Assembly: GCF_900111175.1 (NCBI RefSeq)
Contig: NZ_FOGI01000001.1
Coordinates: 1 to 64,000 of the forward strand
Source: Actinokineospora terrae
GTDB taxonomy: Bacteria; Actinomycetota; Actinomycetes; Mycobacteriales; Pseudonocardiaceae
DNA: 64,000 nucleotides
Reading direction: 5' to 3'
A model generated the notes under the pieces. That model was not told the origin of the DNA, ran no database searches, and saw only the letters and a list, made by a program, of their open reading frames with translations. Every line of letters starts with the position of its first letter. Positions within the stretch are counted from its first letter, which is position 1. The position numbers and the translations under genes are program-made. Below, piece after piece: positions 18,600-27,474 of the stretch.

Positions 18600-19382
18600 C
18601 TACCGGACCGTCCCCGCGGCCTTGAGGCCCGCGTAGTCGCCCGCGCCCAGCAGGCGGCGGGAGGTGTCGCACGGGGCGCTGGAGGGGGTCATGGTCTGGG
18701 CGGCGCTGCGGACCTGGTCGACGTGGGCGAGGCCCGCGGTGTGCAGGCGTTCGTGGGTCATGGTGGTCTCGAGGTCGTAGAGCTGGCCCGCGCAGTTGGC
18801 GGGCTTCGAGGTGAACCAGGTGTAGACCACGTTGTCGATCAGCGCGTCCGAGGCGATCACCACGCCCTTGGCGTTGAAGAAGGTGCACGTGTACGCCAGC
18901 ACCTTGGGCGGGAGCGCGCCCCAGCCGGTCACGCTCTTGCCGTCGTTGCCGGTGCAGGTGAGGTCGCTGGCGACCTGCGGTTTGGCGGTCGAGGTGCCCC
19001 CGTACTTGTACGCGGTGGTGAAGCTGGTCGCCAGGCCGCACCGGTTCGCGCCCTTGCCGACGGTGTCGCCGGATGCGGTGATGGCGGCCAGGGCGGTGCT
19101 CGCGACGGCCGGTGGAGCGCCCTCGCCGTTGTAGAACCAGTTGTACGTGCCCGTCACCCGCCACGTCTTGATCGCGTAGCTGGTGTCGGTGCACGAGGTG
19201 TCCTCCGTGGGCGCCGCGGCTCCCGCGTACTGCGCGTCGTCCTCGTCTGCTGCGTAGATCGCCTGCCCCACCACGAAGACCTGCTCGTCGGCCACTGTCG
19301 GCCCTGGCACGGACCCCGGCACCAAGACGATGGCGGCGGCGAGTGCTGCGGCGGCGACAACGGTGACCTGGCTTCGGCGCAT
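18600..19382 (-). CDS. Secreted matrixin-like metalloprotease, paralogue 1
   Basis: 260 residues with a signal peptide (about 1-31). A metzincin zinc motif HERLHTAGLAH (HExxHxxGxxH) lies near the C-terminus, followed by a candidate Met-turn QTMTPS and the segment GAGDYAGLKA found in matrixins. Six cysteines in the mature part suggest disulphides. No propeptide cysteine switch was recognised. ATG chosen for AAGGA upstream. The 20335-21150 protein shares nearly the whole layout. Not recognised as a named family, so protease activity is inferred. Confidence 0.75.
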   Translation of the reverse strand: MRRSQVTVVAAAALAAAIVLVPGSVPGPTVADEQVFVVGQAIYAADEDDAQYAGAAAPTEDTSCTDTSYAIKTWRVTGTYNWFYNGEGAPPAVASTALAAITASGDTVGKGANRCGLATSFTTAYKYGGTSTAKPQVASDLTCTGNDGKSVTGWGALPPKVLAYTCTFFNAKGVVIASDALIDNVVYTWFTSKPANCAGQLYDLETTMTHERLHTAGLAHVDQVRSAAQTMTPSSAPCDTSRRLLGAGDYAGLKAAGTVR

Positions 19383-19603
19383 GACATGTCCTTCCACTCG
19401 GCGAGATGTGGCGTGGGTCACTAACGACGGTAGAGTGCCCATTCCGGGGAGCGAGACAGTTGAGCGGACAGTTGCGATTTGGTTGCGCCGAGTAACACCC
19501 TGTGGGTGACATCCGCGTCGTGCGGGCCGGTTCGTCCCGTTTTACGGTGAGGATCACGCCGGGGCCCGCACGAGCCCCACGTCAGAGGGGGTGAACGGGG
19601 GCG

Positions 19604-20326
19604 ATGGCGCGGATCCTCGCGGTGGACGACGACCCGGACGTGCTGGGTGTGCTCCGGCTGCTGTTCGACGCCTCCGGCCACGAGCTGCTGTGCGTCGGCG
19701 ACGGCCGCGCGGGGCTGCGGCTGCTGCACCAGACCCGCCCGCACCTGCTGCTGCTCGACCTCGGCCTGGTCGCCGGGCCCGGGATGGACGGTTGGGGTGT
19801 GCTGGAGCGGGTCCGCGACATCGCCGACCTGCCGGTGCTGCTGCTCTCCGCGCACGGCGGGGTCGCCGACAAGGTCCGCGGCCTGCGCGGCGGCGCCGAC
19901 GACGTGCTCACCAAGCCCTTCGCCGCGATCGAGCTGCTGGCCAGGGTGGAGGCGCTGCTGCGCAGGTCGGGCGGCGAGCTGGGGGAGCGGGCGCAGGTCT
20001 ACGACGACGGCGAGGTCCGGGTCGACCCGCGCACCCGCCTGGTCAGCGTGCACGGCCGCGAGCTCGAGCTGACCGGCACCGAGTTCCGCCTGCTCAACGT
20101 GCTGGTGCGCAACCCGGGCGCCGCGCTGACCCTGGCCGACCTGCTGGCCTCGGTGTGGGACGACCCGACCGGCATCGCGCCGGACCGGGTCAAGTTCGCC
20201 GTGCTGCGGCTGCGCCGGAAACTGGGCTGGGCCGGGAACGGCTCACCCCTCTCGGCCGTGCGCGGCGTCGGTTACCGCTATCGGCCGAGAGGGGTGAACC
20301 GTTCCCGACCGGTTACGTCGAGATGA
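19604..20326 (+). CDS. OmpR-family response regulator (orphan)
   Basis: 240 residues: receiver domain with phospho-acceptor D52 in LLLLDLGL and Lys in LTKPF, then an OmpR-type winged helix (ELTGTEFRLLNVLVRNPG). No histidine kinase is next to it. The usual family end is near VRGVGYRY; here ~14 further residues (RPRGVNRSRPVTSR) are encoded by one arm of a 25-bp inverted repeat. It sits between two minus-strand matrixin-like genes and may control them. Confidence 0.88.
   Translation: MARILAVDDDPDVLGVLRLLFDASGHELLCVGDGRAGLRLLHQTRPHLLLLDLGLVAGPGMDGWGVLERVRDIADLPVLLLSAHGGVADKVRGLRGGADDVLTKPFAAIELLARVEALLRRSGGELGERAQVYDDGEVRVDPRTRLVSVHGRELELTGTEFRLLNVLVRNPGAALTLADLLASVWDDPTGIAPDRVKFAVLRLRRKLGWAGNGSPLSAVRGVGYRYRPRGVNRSRPVTSR
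20234..20306. repeat. 25-bp inverted repeat at response regulator 3' end
   Basis: Arms 20234-20258 and 20282-20306 are reverse complements except for one base; spacer 23 bases. The left arm codes for GNGSPLSAV in the conserved effector domain and the right arm for the extra C-terminus. It lies 28 bases from the stop of the convergent neighbour, so it may work as a two-way terminator. Confidence 0.8.
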
Positions 20327-20334
20327 GTGCTTCC

Positions 20335-21150
20335 TTAACGAGTGGCTCGCGCGGCGAGGGCCTTCAGACCCGCGTAGTCACCCGCGCCGAGCAGGCGGCG
20401 CGAGGTGTCGCAGGCGGAGCTGGCGGGGGTCATCACCTGGGCGGCGTTCTTGACCTGGTCGACGTGCGCGAGCCCTGCCGTGTGCAGCCGCTCGTGGGTC
20501 AGCGTGGTCTGCAGGTCGTACTTGGCGCCGGTGCAGTTCGCGGGCTTGGTGGTGAACCAGGTGTAGGCCACGTTGTCGATCAGGGTGTCGGAGGCGACGA
20601 CCACGCCGCGCGCGTTGTAGTAGGTGCAGGTGTAGGCGAGCACCTTGGCGGGCAGCGCGCCCCAGCCGGTGACCGACTTGCCGTCGTTGCCGGTACAGGT
20701 GGCGTTCGTGGCGACCTGCGGCTTCACCGACGTGGTCCCCGCGTAGGTGAACGTGCTGGTCAGGTTCGCGGGCTGGCCGCAGCGGTTGGCGCCCTTGGCG
20801 ACGGTGTCGGAGGCGGTGGTGATCGTCGACAGCGCGGTCGAGGCGATCGCGGCGGGCACGCCGGTGCTGTTGTAGAGCCACTTGAGCGTGGTGACCTTCC
20901 ACGGCTTGAGCGCGTAGGTGCCGTCGGTGCACGAGGTGTCCGCGGTGGCCTTGGCCGCCGAGAAGGTGTTCGCGTCACCCTCGCCGGTGGTGCCGGTCTG
21001 GACCTCGCCGGACTCGTCGAAGGTGTAGGCGGTGGCGACCAGGTACAGCTCGTCGCTCCCGGCGGCGTCGGCGACCGGCTGCTCGACGAGCATCACGGCG
21101 CAGGCGGCGAGAACGGTGGCCAGTGCTGCGGTCGTCTTGCTGCGTCGCAT
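20335..21150 (-). CDS. Secreted matrixin-like metalloprotease, paralogue 2
   Basis: 271 residues with a signal peptide (about 1-30). The zinc motif HERLHTAGLAH, candidate Met-turn QVMTPA and end GAGDYAGLKA are as in paralogue 1, and cysteine positions match. The main difference is a longer acidic N-terminal segment. The pair, about 1 kb apart around a response regulator, looks like a local duplication. Preceded by GGGGCATCCG, a weak ribosome site. Confidence 0.75.
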   Translation of the reverse strand: MRRSKTTAALATVLAACAVMLVEQPVADAAGSDELYLVATAYTFDESGEVQTGTTGEGDANTFSAAKATADTSCTDGTYALKPWKVTTLKWLYNSTGVPAAIASTALSTITTASDTVAKGANRCGQPANLTSTFTYAGTTSVKPQVATNATCTGNDGKSVTGWGALPAKVLAYTCTYYNARGVVVASDTLIDNVAYTWFTTKPANCTGAKYDLQTTLTHERLHTAGLAHVDQVKNAAQVMTPASSACDTSRRLLGAGDYAGLKALAARATR

Positions 21151-21253
21151 CGGATGCCCCTTCGGCTTGTGGCTTGTGGTGACAAGCGTCAGCCGATAGG
21201 GGAGCGAGCCGGGTACGCGGGAAGGTGTGTTTTGGGTGCGCGGTGACCGCGCG

Positions 21254-22057
21254 TCAGAACCAGGCGATCTGGTCGAGGGAGCCCAGCGGCGGGCGGTCGA
21301 GGTCCTGCGCGACCAGTGGCGCGGTGTCGGCCGCGGTCAGCTCGGGGGCGAACCGCAGCCCCACCCGCTCACCGAGCCCGGCGACCGCGACCTGGTAGAC
21401 CCGGAACTCCTCGAACTCCAGGCTCTCCACCCGGTTCAGGTTCTGCGTCAGCACGAACGCGCTTGCCCGGAGCGTGCCCGACTGCACGGACGCGATCACC
21501 TTCCAGAACTCGCGGGGCAGCGCGACGCCCCGGTACACCCGGTCGTCGGCGCCGAGCACCGGGCCGCCGAACACGCTCACCCGCAGCCGGTCCACCTCGA
21601 CGTCGGTGTAGAGGGCGTCCTCCAGCCTGCCCCACAGGCCCTGCCGCACGCTCTGGTTGAAGTCGTCCACCTGCGGGGTGATGTTCGTGAAGCGGAACGA
21701 GTCGCGGTTGGCCGCCTTCGCCTCCGGCAGCGACCCCCACAGCAGGTCCGCCCGCCGGGCCAGGTGACCTCGGTCGAGCCGGTTGCCCGCGTACACCTCG
21801 TCGCCGACCTGGACCTGCGCGGGCAGCCGGGGGTCCTTGCTGAACTCGATCCCGGTGCGCGGCAGCTTGTGCATCCGGCCGCCGTCGATGTTCCACGCCA
21901 CCCACCTGGCGAACCGCCGCGACCGGCTCAGCGCCAGCGAGAAGTGCGTGTAGTCCACCGTGCTGGTCCCGTCGAGCCGCACGGCGTCGTCCTCGAGCGC
22001 CGGGTCCAGCCCGGGCGCCGGCAGGGTCACGTCCAGGAAGTCGGGGTCGTAGCCCAT
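21254..22057 (-). CDS. DNA/RNA non-specific endonuclease (NUC family)
   Basis: About 267 residues with the NUC signature: DRGHLARRADLLWG (catalytic His) and, ~30 residues on, NITPQVDDFNQS (metal-binding Asn). No signal peptide or toxin-delivery domain was seen, so it may act inside the cell or leave by another route. ATG chosen for GGAGG at six bases. It has no adjacent inhibitor gene that I recognise. Confidence 0.85.
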   Translation of the reverse strand: MGYDPDFLDVTLPAPGLDPALEDDAVRLDGTSTVDYTHFSLALSRSRRFARWVAWNIDGGRMHKLPRTGIEFSKDPRLPAQVQVGDEVYAGNRLDRGHLARRADLLWGSLPEAKAANRDSFRFTNITPQVDDFNQSVRQGLWGRLEDALYTDVEVDRLRVSVFGGPVLGADDRVYRGVALPREFWKVIASVQSGTLRASAFVLTQNLNRVESLEFEEFRVYQVAVAGLGERVGLRFAPELTAADTAPLVAQDLDRPPLGSLDQIAWF

Positions 22058-22297
22058 CCTTGGCCTCCGGTCCACGCGGGTGGCTAGACCGTGCCGTTGA
22101 TCACCCCGCGTTGGCAAGGCACCCGGGCCGGATCTGCCCCCGGGGAGGGTGCCCGGATGGCCGTCGGGGCAACCCGGAGTGGTCGGCGGCGGGATTGGTA
22201 CAACCCGGTAGCGCTCCCAGCACACGGCGTACGGGTCGACTACCTGCTGTTCACCCCGCCGGCCATCCCAGCGCACGGACCGGTCACTTCCGCTTGT

Positions 22298-22330
22298 GGG
22301 TGAACCGGTACGCTTCACCCTTGCGTACCG
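22298..22330. promoter_or_regulatory. Two interleaved inverted repeats before cvnA
   Basis: GGGTGAA (22298) pairs with TTCACCC (22314), and CGGTACGC (22306) pairs with GCGTACCG (22323), in A-B-A'-B' order. They lie ~115 bases upstream of cvnA. Overlapping operators are more likely than an RNA pseudoknot, since the connecting loops are only 1-2 bases. Nothing else was recognised in the 386-base gap 22058-22443. Confidence 0.5.
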
Positions 22331-22443
22331 CGTGTGATCGCTGGCGCTGAGTTAGATTGATCTTGACTGGATCGGGTCTGTCACTCGCCGGGGCGATAAC
22401 CCGCCTGGTGGCGTGCGTGGCAAACCGACAAGTGTGGAGAGCT

Positions 22444-24936
22444 GTGAAGCGGAACAGCGGGTCGCCCGCCAAGTCGACCACGACGATCCGGTCCCGCCTC
22501 ACCGGCGTCGTGGTGGTGCCCAGCGTCATCCTGCTGGTGATGTGGGCGGTCTTCTCGTCCTACACCGTCTTCGACGGCATCTACCTCAAGGCCGTGACCA
22601 GCGGCGTCAAGGACGCCTCGATCCCCGCGGTCGACACCTTCGCCGCGCTGCAGCGCGAGCGCCAGCTCACCATGACCGCGCTGAGCACCGCGAACCCGGA
22701 CACCCTGGCGCTCAAGACCCAGCAGCAGACCACCGACAAGGTCGTCGGCGAGCTGCGCGTCGCCCTCGACGGCCTGGCGGCCAACGCCCCGGCCGAGGTC
22801 AACGCCCGCGTCCAGGCGCTCAACCAGGCGCTGGCCCCGCTGCCGCAGCGGCGCGCCCAGGTCGAGTCCGGCCGGGCCAACCGCGACGAGATCTACACCT
22901 TCTACAACACCGTGCTCGACGCCGGCGCCGCGCTGTTCGACACCCAGGCCCGCATCGTGCCCGACTCGGTCGTGGTGCAGGCAGGTCTGACCGCGACCGA
23001 CATCTTCCGCGCCGCCGACCGCATGTCCCGCGCCTCGTCGCAGGGCGCGGCCGCGCTCGCCGCCGGTGCCTTCACCGCCGACCAGCACGTCGAGTTCGCG
23101 AACCTGGTCGGCTCCTACCGCTCCGTGCTGGCCACCTCGGCGAGCGCGGGCACCGACGAGGTCAAGGCCCACTACCAGCGGCTCACCGGCGCCGAGTCGT
23201 GGCTGCGGCTGACCGCGGCGGAGAACGCCCTCATCGGAGCCGCCCCCCGCGCCGCCGAGAACGGCAACCGCCGCACCGAGCCGGTCGCCATGCCGGTCGG
23301 CGCCGGTGAGTGGGAGGCCGTCACGCAGAGCGCCTCAGAGGAACTGATCAAGCTCGCCGTCGAGCAGGCCACCGGCGGTGTGGAACTGGGCCTGCAGCGC
23401 GCCGACGACAAGTTCTTCGAGGTCATCATCGGCAGCCTGATCGCGCTGCTGGCCGTGGTCACCGGCATCGTGCTCGCCGTGCGCATCTCGCGCAGGCTGG
23501 TCAACAAGGCCCTGGTGACCCGGCTCGACCAGCTCAAGAGCGACTCGCTGCAACTGGCGCACGAGAAGCTGCCCAGCATCGTCGACCGGCTGCGCCAGGG
23601 CGACCGGGTCGACGTCGGCGCCGAGGTGCCGCCGCTGGACTACGGCACCGACGAGATCGGCCAGGTGGCCGACGCCTTCAACGCCGCCCAGTACACCGCC
23701 ATCGCCGCCGCGGTGAAGGAGAGCCAGGCCCGCGAGGGCGTCAACCGCGTCTTCCTCGGCATCGCCCACCGCCACCAGGGCCTGGTCCACCGCCAGCTCA
23801 AGATCCTGGACAAGATGGAGCGCGAGGAGGAGAACCCCGAGCACCTCGACTCCCTCTTCCAGCTCGACCACCTCGCCACCCGCGCCCGCCGCAACGCCGA
23901 GAACCTGATCATCCTCGCCGGTGAGCAGCCCGGTCGGCAGTGGCGCAAACCGGTGCGGCTGCTCGACATCCTGCGCGCCGCGGTCGCCGAGACCGAGCAG
24001 TACGTCCGGGTCCGGGTCCGCCAGGTGCCCGACGTGGCGCTCAACGGCGTCGCCGTCGCCGACACCATCCACCTGGTCGCCGAGCTGGTCGACAACGCCG
24101 CGTCGTTCTCCCCGCCGCGCTCCCAGGTCGAGGTCTACACCAGCCAGGTCTCCGGCGGTGTCGTCGTCGAGATCGAGGACCACGGGCTCGGCATGACCGC
24201 CGAGGACCGCGAGCAGCACAACCAGATGCTGGCGCACCCGCCGGAGTTCGACGCGATGGCGCTGCGCGGCGAGTCCCGCCTCGGCCTGTTCGTGGTCGCC
24301 CGGCTGGCCGCGCGCCGCGCGATCCGGGTCGAGCTGCGCGAGTCGCCCTACGGCGGCACCGTGGCCCTGGTGTTCATCCCCGCCGACATCGTCGCCGAGA
24401 CCCCGGACTTCGTGCCGGAGTCCGACGCGCCGAGCCCCCGCCCGCGCAAGGCGCTCGACCGCGGCGCCGGTGCCGTCGTCGACAGCGACACCGTGGTCGA
24501 GCTGGTGGAGCCGCGCGGGGGCATCGACAAGTTCTGGTCCGACGCGGTGGGCGACGACCTCGCCCACGCGGATCTGTGGCCGCTGACCGACGAGGAGGCG
24601 CCCGACCACCACGCGGGTGCCGGCGCCGCGAACGGGGTGGGGGACTCGCACACGGACAACGGGCACCGCGACGGTGTGAGAGCGGACAGCGCCGACGGTG
24701 CGCGGTCCGGGGCCGGTGACGCCACCGGGCGCGGGGATCGGCCGACGCTGCCGCGCAGACAGCGCCAGCAGAACCTCGCCCCGCAGTTGCGCGACGAGCC
24801 CGTGCTGCCGGACTGGGAGAGCGAGCCGGAGCCCGCGGAGCAGTCCGAGCAGACCGCGAAGCGGGTCCGCGACACCATGGCGGCCTTCCAACGCGGCACC
24901 AAGCAGGCGCGCCGGACCGATGGAGCACAGCAGTGA
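22444..24936 (+). CDS. cvnA: Conservon sensor kinase-like protein CvnA
   Basis: 830 residues: N-terminal membrane helix, a nitrate/nitrite-sensing-type helical extracellular domain (about 60-330), a second helix (SLIALLAVVTGIVLAVRI), a HAMP-like linker and a histidine-kinase-type ATPase domain (ELVDNAASFSPP N box; DHGLGM G1). The last ~150 residues are disordered, acidic and Arg-rich. CvnA proteins form membrane complexes with CvnB-D, like a G-protein-coupled sensor. GTG chosen for GGAG at four bases. Its stop overlaps cvnB. Confidence 0.9.
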   Translation: MKRNSGSPAKSTTTIRSRLTGVVVVPSVILLVMWAVFSSYTVFDGIYLKAVTSGVKDASIPAVDTFAALQRERQLTMTALSTANPDTLALKTQQQTTDKVVGELRVALDGLAANAPAEVNARVQALNQALAPLPQRRAQVESGRANRDEIYTFYNTVLDAGAALFDTQARIVPDSVVVQAGLTATDIFRAADRMSRASSQGAAALAAGAFTADQHVEFANLVGSYRSVLATSASAGTDEVKAHYQRLTGAESWLRLTAAENALIGAAPRAAENGNRRTEPVAMPVGAGEWEAVTQSASEELIKLAVEQATGGVELGLQRADDKFFEVIIGSLIALLAVVTGIVLAVRISRRLVNKALVTRLDQLKSDSLQLAHEKLPSIVDRLRQGDRVDVGAEVPPLDYGTDEIGQVADAFNAAQYTAIAAAVKESQAREGVNRVFLGIAHRHQGLVHRQLKILDKMEREEENPEHLDSLFQLDHLATRARRNAENLIILAGEQPGRQWRKPVRLLDILRAAVAETEQYVRVRVRQVPDVALNGVAVADTIHLVAELVDNAASFSPPRSQVEVYTSQVSGGVVVEIEDHGLGMTAEDREQHNQMLAHPPEFDAMALRGESRLGLFVVARLAARRAIRVELRESPYGGTVALVFIPADIVAETPDFVPESDAPSPRPRKALDRGAGAVVDSDTVVELVEPRGGIDKFWSDAVGDDLAHADLWPLTDEEAPDHHAGAGAANGVGDSHTDNGHRDGVRADSADGARSGAGDATGRGDRPTLPRRQRQQNLAPQLRDEPVLPDWESEPEPAEQSEQTAKRVRDTMAAFQRGTKQARRTDGAQQ

Positions 24937-25430
24937 ACCCCCCGGGAGCGGCGGCGGGGTTGATGGCGGGGACGACGGGGAAGGAACAGCCCAAGGTGAA
25001 CGACAAGATCGGTCAGGACCACCAGCTGAACTGGCTTTTGGACGACCTGGTCCGCCGGGTCGTGGGGATCCGCCACTCGGTCGTGCTCTCCGCCGACGGA
25101 CTGCTGCTCGGCCGCTCGGCCGAGCTGTCCAAGGACGACTCCGAGCACCTGTCGGCGATGGCCTCGGCGTTCCAGAGCCTGGCCCGGGGCACCGGCCGCC
25201 AGTTCGGCGGCGGGCAGGTCCGGCAGACCATCGTGGAGATGGACCACGCGTTCCTGTTCGTCACCGCCGCGGGCCGCGGCGCCTGCCTCGCCGTGCTCGG
25301 CGAGGAGGACGCGGACGTCGGCATGATCGCCTACGAGATGAACATGCTGGTCAAGCGGGTCGGCGCGCACCTGGCCTCGGCCCCGCGCGGCGGCGCCCCG
25401 GTCACGGTGACCGGCCGACGGCCCTCGTGA
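24933..25430 (+). CDS. cvnB: Roadblock/LC7 protein CvnB
   Basis: Up to 165 residues. A Roadblock/LC7 domain starts at LNWLLDDLVRRVVGIRHSVVL and runs to the C-terminus. In conservons it is proposed to act on the GTPase CvnD as an activating partner. The first start overlaps cvnA by GTGA; an inner GTG at 24996, with AAGGAACAG upstream, would give the usual family N-terminus and is also possible. Confidence 0.88.
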   Translation: MNPPGAAAGLMAGTTGKEQPKVNDKIGQDHQLNWLLDDLVRRVVGIRHSVVLSADGLLLGRSAELSKDDSEHLSAMASAFQSLARGTGRQFGGGQVRQTIVEMDHAFLFVTAAGRGACLAVLGEEDADVGMIAYEMNMLVKRVGAHLASAPRGGAPVTVTGRRPS

Positions 25431-25801
25431 TGTCCGGCGAGGCGGACTGGTGGTTCGACGAGGCGGCCGGACCCCTGGTCCGCCCGTACGCGATGACCAG
25501 GGGGCGCACCAGGCCCAACGCGCCCAACCTGAACCTGGTCACCCAGGTCCGGGTCGCCCGCCAGCCGTCGGACCCCTCGACCCTGTCCCCGGAGCACCTG
25601 CAGATCATCGAGCTCTGCACGGTCCCGCTCTCGGTGGCCGAGGTCGCCGCCTACCTCAACGTCCCGCTCGTGGTGGTCAAGGTCCTCATCTCCGACCTGA
25701 TCGAACGCGGCGACGTGCAGGCAGGCGCGCTGTTCCAGACCACGGAGATCAACGACACGAAGTTGCTCCAGGCGGTACTCGATGGCATTCGGAGGATCTG
25801 A
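25430..25801 (+). CDS. cvnC: DUF742 protein CvnC
   Basis: 123 residues of the DUF742 family: LVRPYAMTRGRTRP at the N-terminus and a winged-helix-like half (SVAEVAAYLNVPLVVVKVLISDLIERG). Part of the conservon complex. Its ATG overlaps the cvnB stop by one base (TGATG); GTG one codon earlier would overlap by four. Confidence 0.9.
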   Translation: MSGEADWWFDEAAGPLVRPYAMTRGRTRPNAPNLNLVTQVRVARQPSDPSTLSPEHLQIIELCTVPLSVAEVAAYLNVPLVVVKVLISDLIERGDVQAGALFQTTEINDTKLLQAVLDGIRRI

Positions 25802-25805
25802 ACAG

Positions 25806-26378
25806 GTGAGCGACACCCCGGTGGTCCCCACCTCCATCAAGATCGTGGTGGCAGGCGGCTTCGGCGTCGGCAAGACGACCATGGTCAACTCGGTCAGCGA
25901 GATCCCCCCGCTGCGCACCGAGGAAGTCCTCACCGAGGCCAGCGTCGGTGTCGACGACATGCGCGGCATCGAGGGCAAGGAGACCACCACGGTCGCCCTC
26001 GACTTCGGCCGCATCACGATCAACCCGCAGGTGGTGCTGTACCTGTTCGGCACCCCCGGCCAGAACCGCTTCTGGTTCATGTGGGACGAGCTGGCCCACG
26101 GTGCCTTGGGCGCGATCGTGCTGGTCGACACCCGCAGGCTCGACTCCAGCTTCCCCTCGATCGACTTCTTCGAACGCCGCAACATCCCCTTCATCATCGC
26201 CGTCAACGGCTTCGAGGGTTCCTGGGAACACACCGCCGAGGAAGTCCGCCAAGCCCTCGACATTGCCCCCACAGTCCCCATAATCAACTGCGACGCCCGC
26301 ATCAAGGACTCCAGCAAGGACGTCCTGGTCGAGCTGGTCCAGTACACAATGGACCTACTCAGCAAAACCCCCGTCTAG
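25806..26378 (+). CDS. cvnD: Ras-like GTPase CvnD
   Basis: 190 residues, a small GTPase with P-loop GGFGVGKTT, G3-like FGTPGQNRFWFMW and G4-like AVNGFEG, as in MglA/Gtr-like conservon GTPases. It is the switch of the CvnABCD complex. The GTG with GGAGG ten bases upstream is chosen; an ATG 24 bases earlier inside cvnC is the alternative. No cvnE (P450) follows. Confidence 0.9.
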   Translation: MSDTPVVPTSIKIVVAGGFGVGKTTMVNSVSEIPPLRTEEVLTEASVGVDDMRGIEGKETTTVALDFGRITINPQVVLYLFGTPGQNRFWFMWDELAHGALGAIVLVDTRRLDSSFPSIDFFERRNIPFIIAVNGFEGSWEHTAEEVRQALDIAPTVPIINCDARIKDSSKDVLVELVQYTMDLLSKTPV

Positions 26379-26470
26379 CCCCACTCCCACCCCTCACCAC
26401 CACCCCGCCGCCCCAACCCCCGGACTTCAATCCCATCAAGATCAACTCCGCTCCGGCGGCCCACCCTCCC

Positions 26471-26485
26471 GGGGCCCGGGGCCCC
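26471..26485 (+). terminator. GC-rich palindrome after cvnD
   Basis: GGGGCCCGGGGCCCC lies 93 bases past the cvnD stop and could fold as a hairpin. A weak call without a T tract. Confidence 0.35.
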
Positions 26486-26649
26486 ATCTCTGAACCTATC
26501 GCGATGGCTGATCTGTCAATAGGTCTCGGCCGGGGGCTGTGGATGGTTGAAGGGGTTGTGGACAGACGTCCCTTCGCCGGCCGCTCATTGCGCTCGAAGC
26601 GGCTGGTCCGATCCGGCGGAGACTTGGGACGGTGGTCTGCACCCGGCCT

Positions 26650-26980
26650 TCACGATCGTTGGCCAACCACGCGCCCCTCTACAACGTTGGCCTCCACGCG
26701 CCCGCAAACAACGTTGGCCCTAGACCGCTCCTCGGGGTCGCTGGTGCCAAGCCGGCTCGATGGGGTGGACTTGTTTTGTGTGGGGGAGCGCCAGTCGTAG
26801 CGTCGTTCGCGGACAGGGCCATGCTTTTCGGCCCCTGCTTTGCGGTCCTGCCACGGCTGGTGTCGGGGCCCCGCGCAAAACAAGTCCACCGCATCGAGCA
26901 CAGCTCGTAAATCGCGCCCGGGCCAATGCCGAAGGCGAGGCGTCCACCGTCGACGGCGAAGCCGAGCACGAGAGCCGCCA
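26650..26980 (+). repeat. Dispersed structured repeat, copy B
   Basis: Same layout as copy A: three CGTTGGCC-containing units, then arms 26756-26785 and 26869-26898 around an 83-base loop, then the AATGCCGAAGGCGAGG module. Two pairs that are G-U in copy A (stem positions 11 and 13) are Watson-Crick here; one G-G mismatch occurs at position 8. It fills the gap between cvnD and the NUDIX gene, which starts 45 bases after it. Confidence 0.8.
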
Positions 26981-27024
26981 GTCCCTCAGCTCAAGATCAA
27001 ACCGCCCCGAGAAAGACACCCCAA

Positions 27025-27471
27025 TTGCCACCCCACCACACCATCATCGACGTCCACACCCTCCTAATCCGCCACAACCACCTACTCCTGACCCGCCGCC
27101 GCAGCCACTACGGCAAAGGCATGTGGCACCTACCCTCCGGCAAGCTGGACCCCCATGAGTCCCTCCCCGCCGCCGCAGCACGTGAAGCGTTCGAAGAAGT
27201 AGGCGTCACCATCGAGCCCGACCGCCTCCGCCACGTGCACACAGCCCACGTCGCGGACTCCGGTCCCACCCCACGCCTCGGCATCTTCTTCGAGGCACGC
27301 CACTGGATCGGCGAGCCGGAGAACCGCGAACCCGACAAGTGCTTCGCGGTCGAGTGGTTTCCCCTCGACGCGCTCCCGGACAACGTGATCCCCTACCCGC
27401 TGGCCGGGATCCGGGCTTACCTCGACGGCACCACCTTCACCGCCACCGGGTGGGGGACTCGACCTCGGTAG
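27025..27471 (+). CDS. NUDIX hydrolase
   Basis: 148 residues. A perfect Nudix box GKLDPHESLPAAAAREAFEEVGV pattern (Gx5Ex7REUxEExGU) starts near residue 39. It probably hydrolyses a nucleoside diphosphate-linked or similar small molecule; MutT-like sanitation or another role cannot be told apart. The TTG start gives a normal N-terminal strand (IIDVHTLLIRHNHLLLTRR); no good ribosome site is visible and longer versions run into the repeat. Confidence 0.75.
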   Translation: MPPHHTIIDVHTLLIRHNHLLLTRRRSHYGKGMWHLPSGKLDPHESLPAAAAREAFEEVGVTIEPDRLRHVHTAHVADSGPTPRLGIFFEARHWIGEPENREPDKCFAVEWFPLDALPDNVIPYPLAGIRAYLDGTTFTATGWGTRPR

Positions 27472-27474
27472 CGC

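Noticed and set aside
22298..22330. Riboswitch-type pseudoknot
   Set aside because: Connecting loops of 0-2 bases would hardly span 7-8-bp stems.
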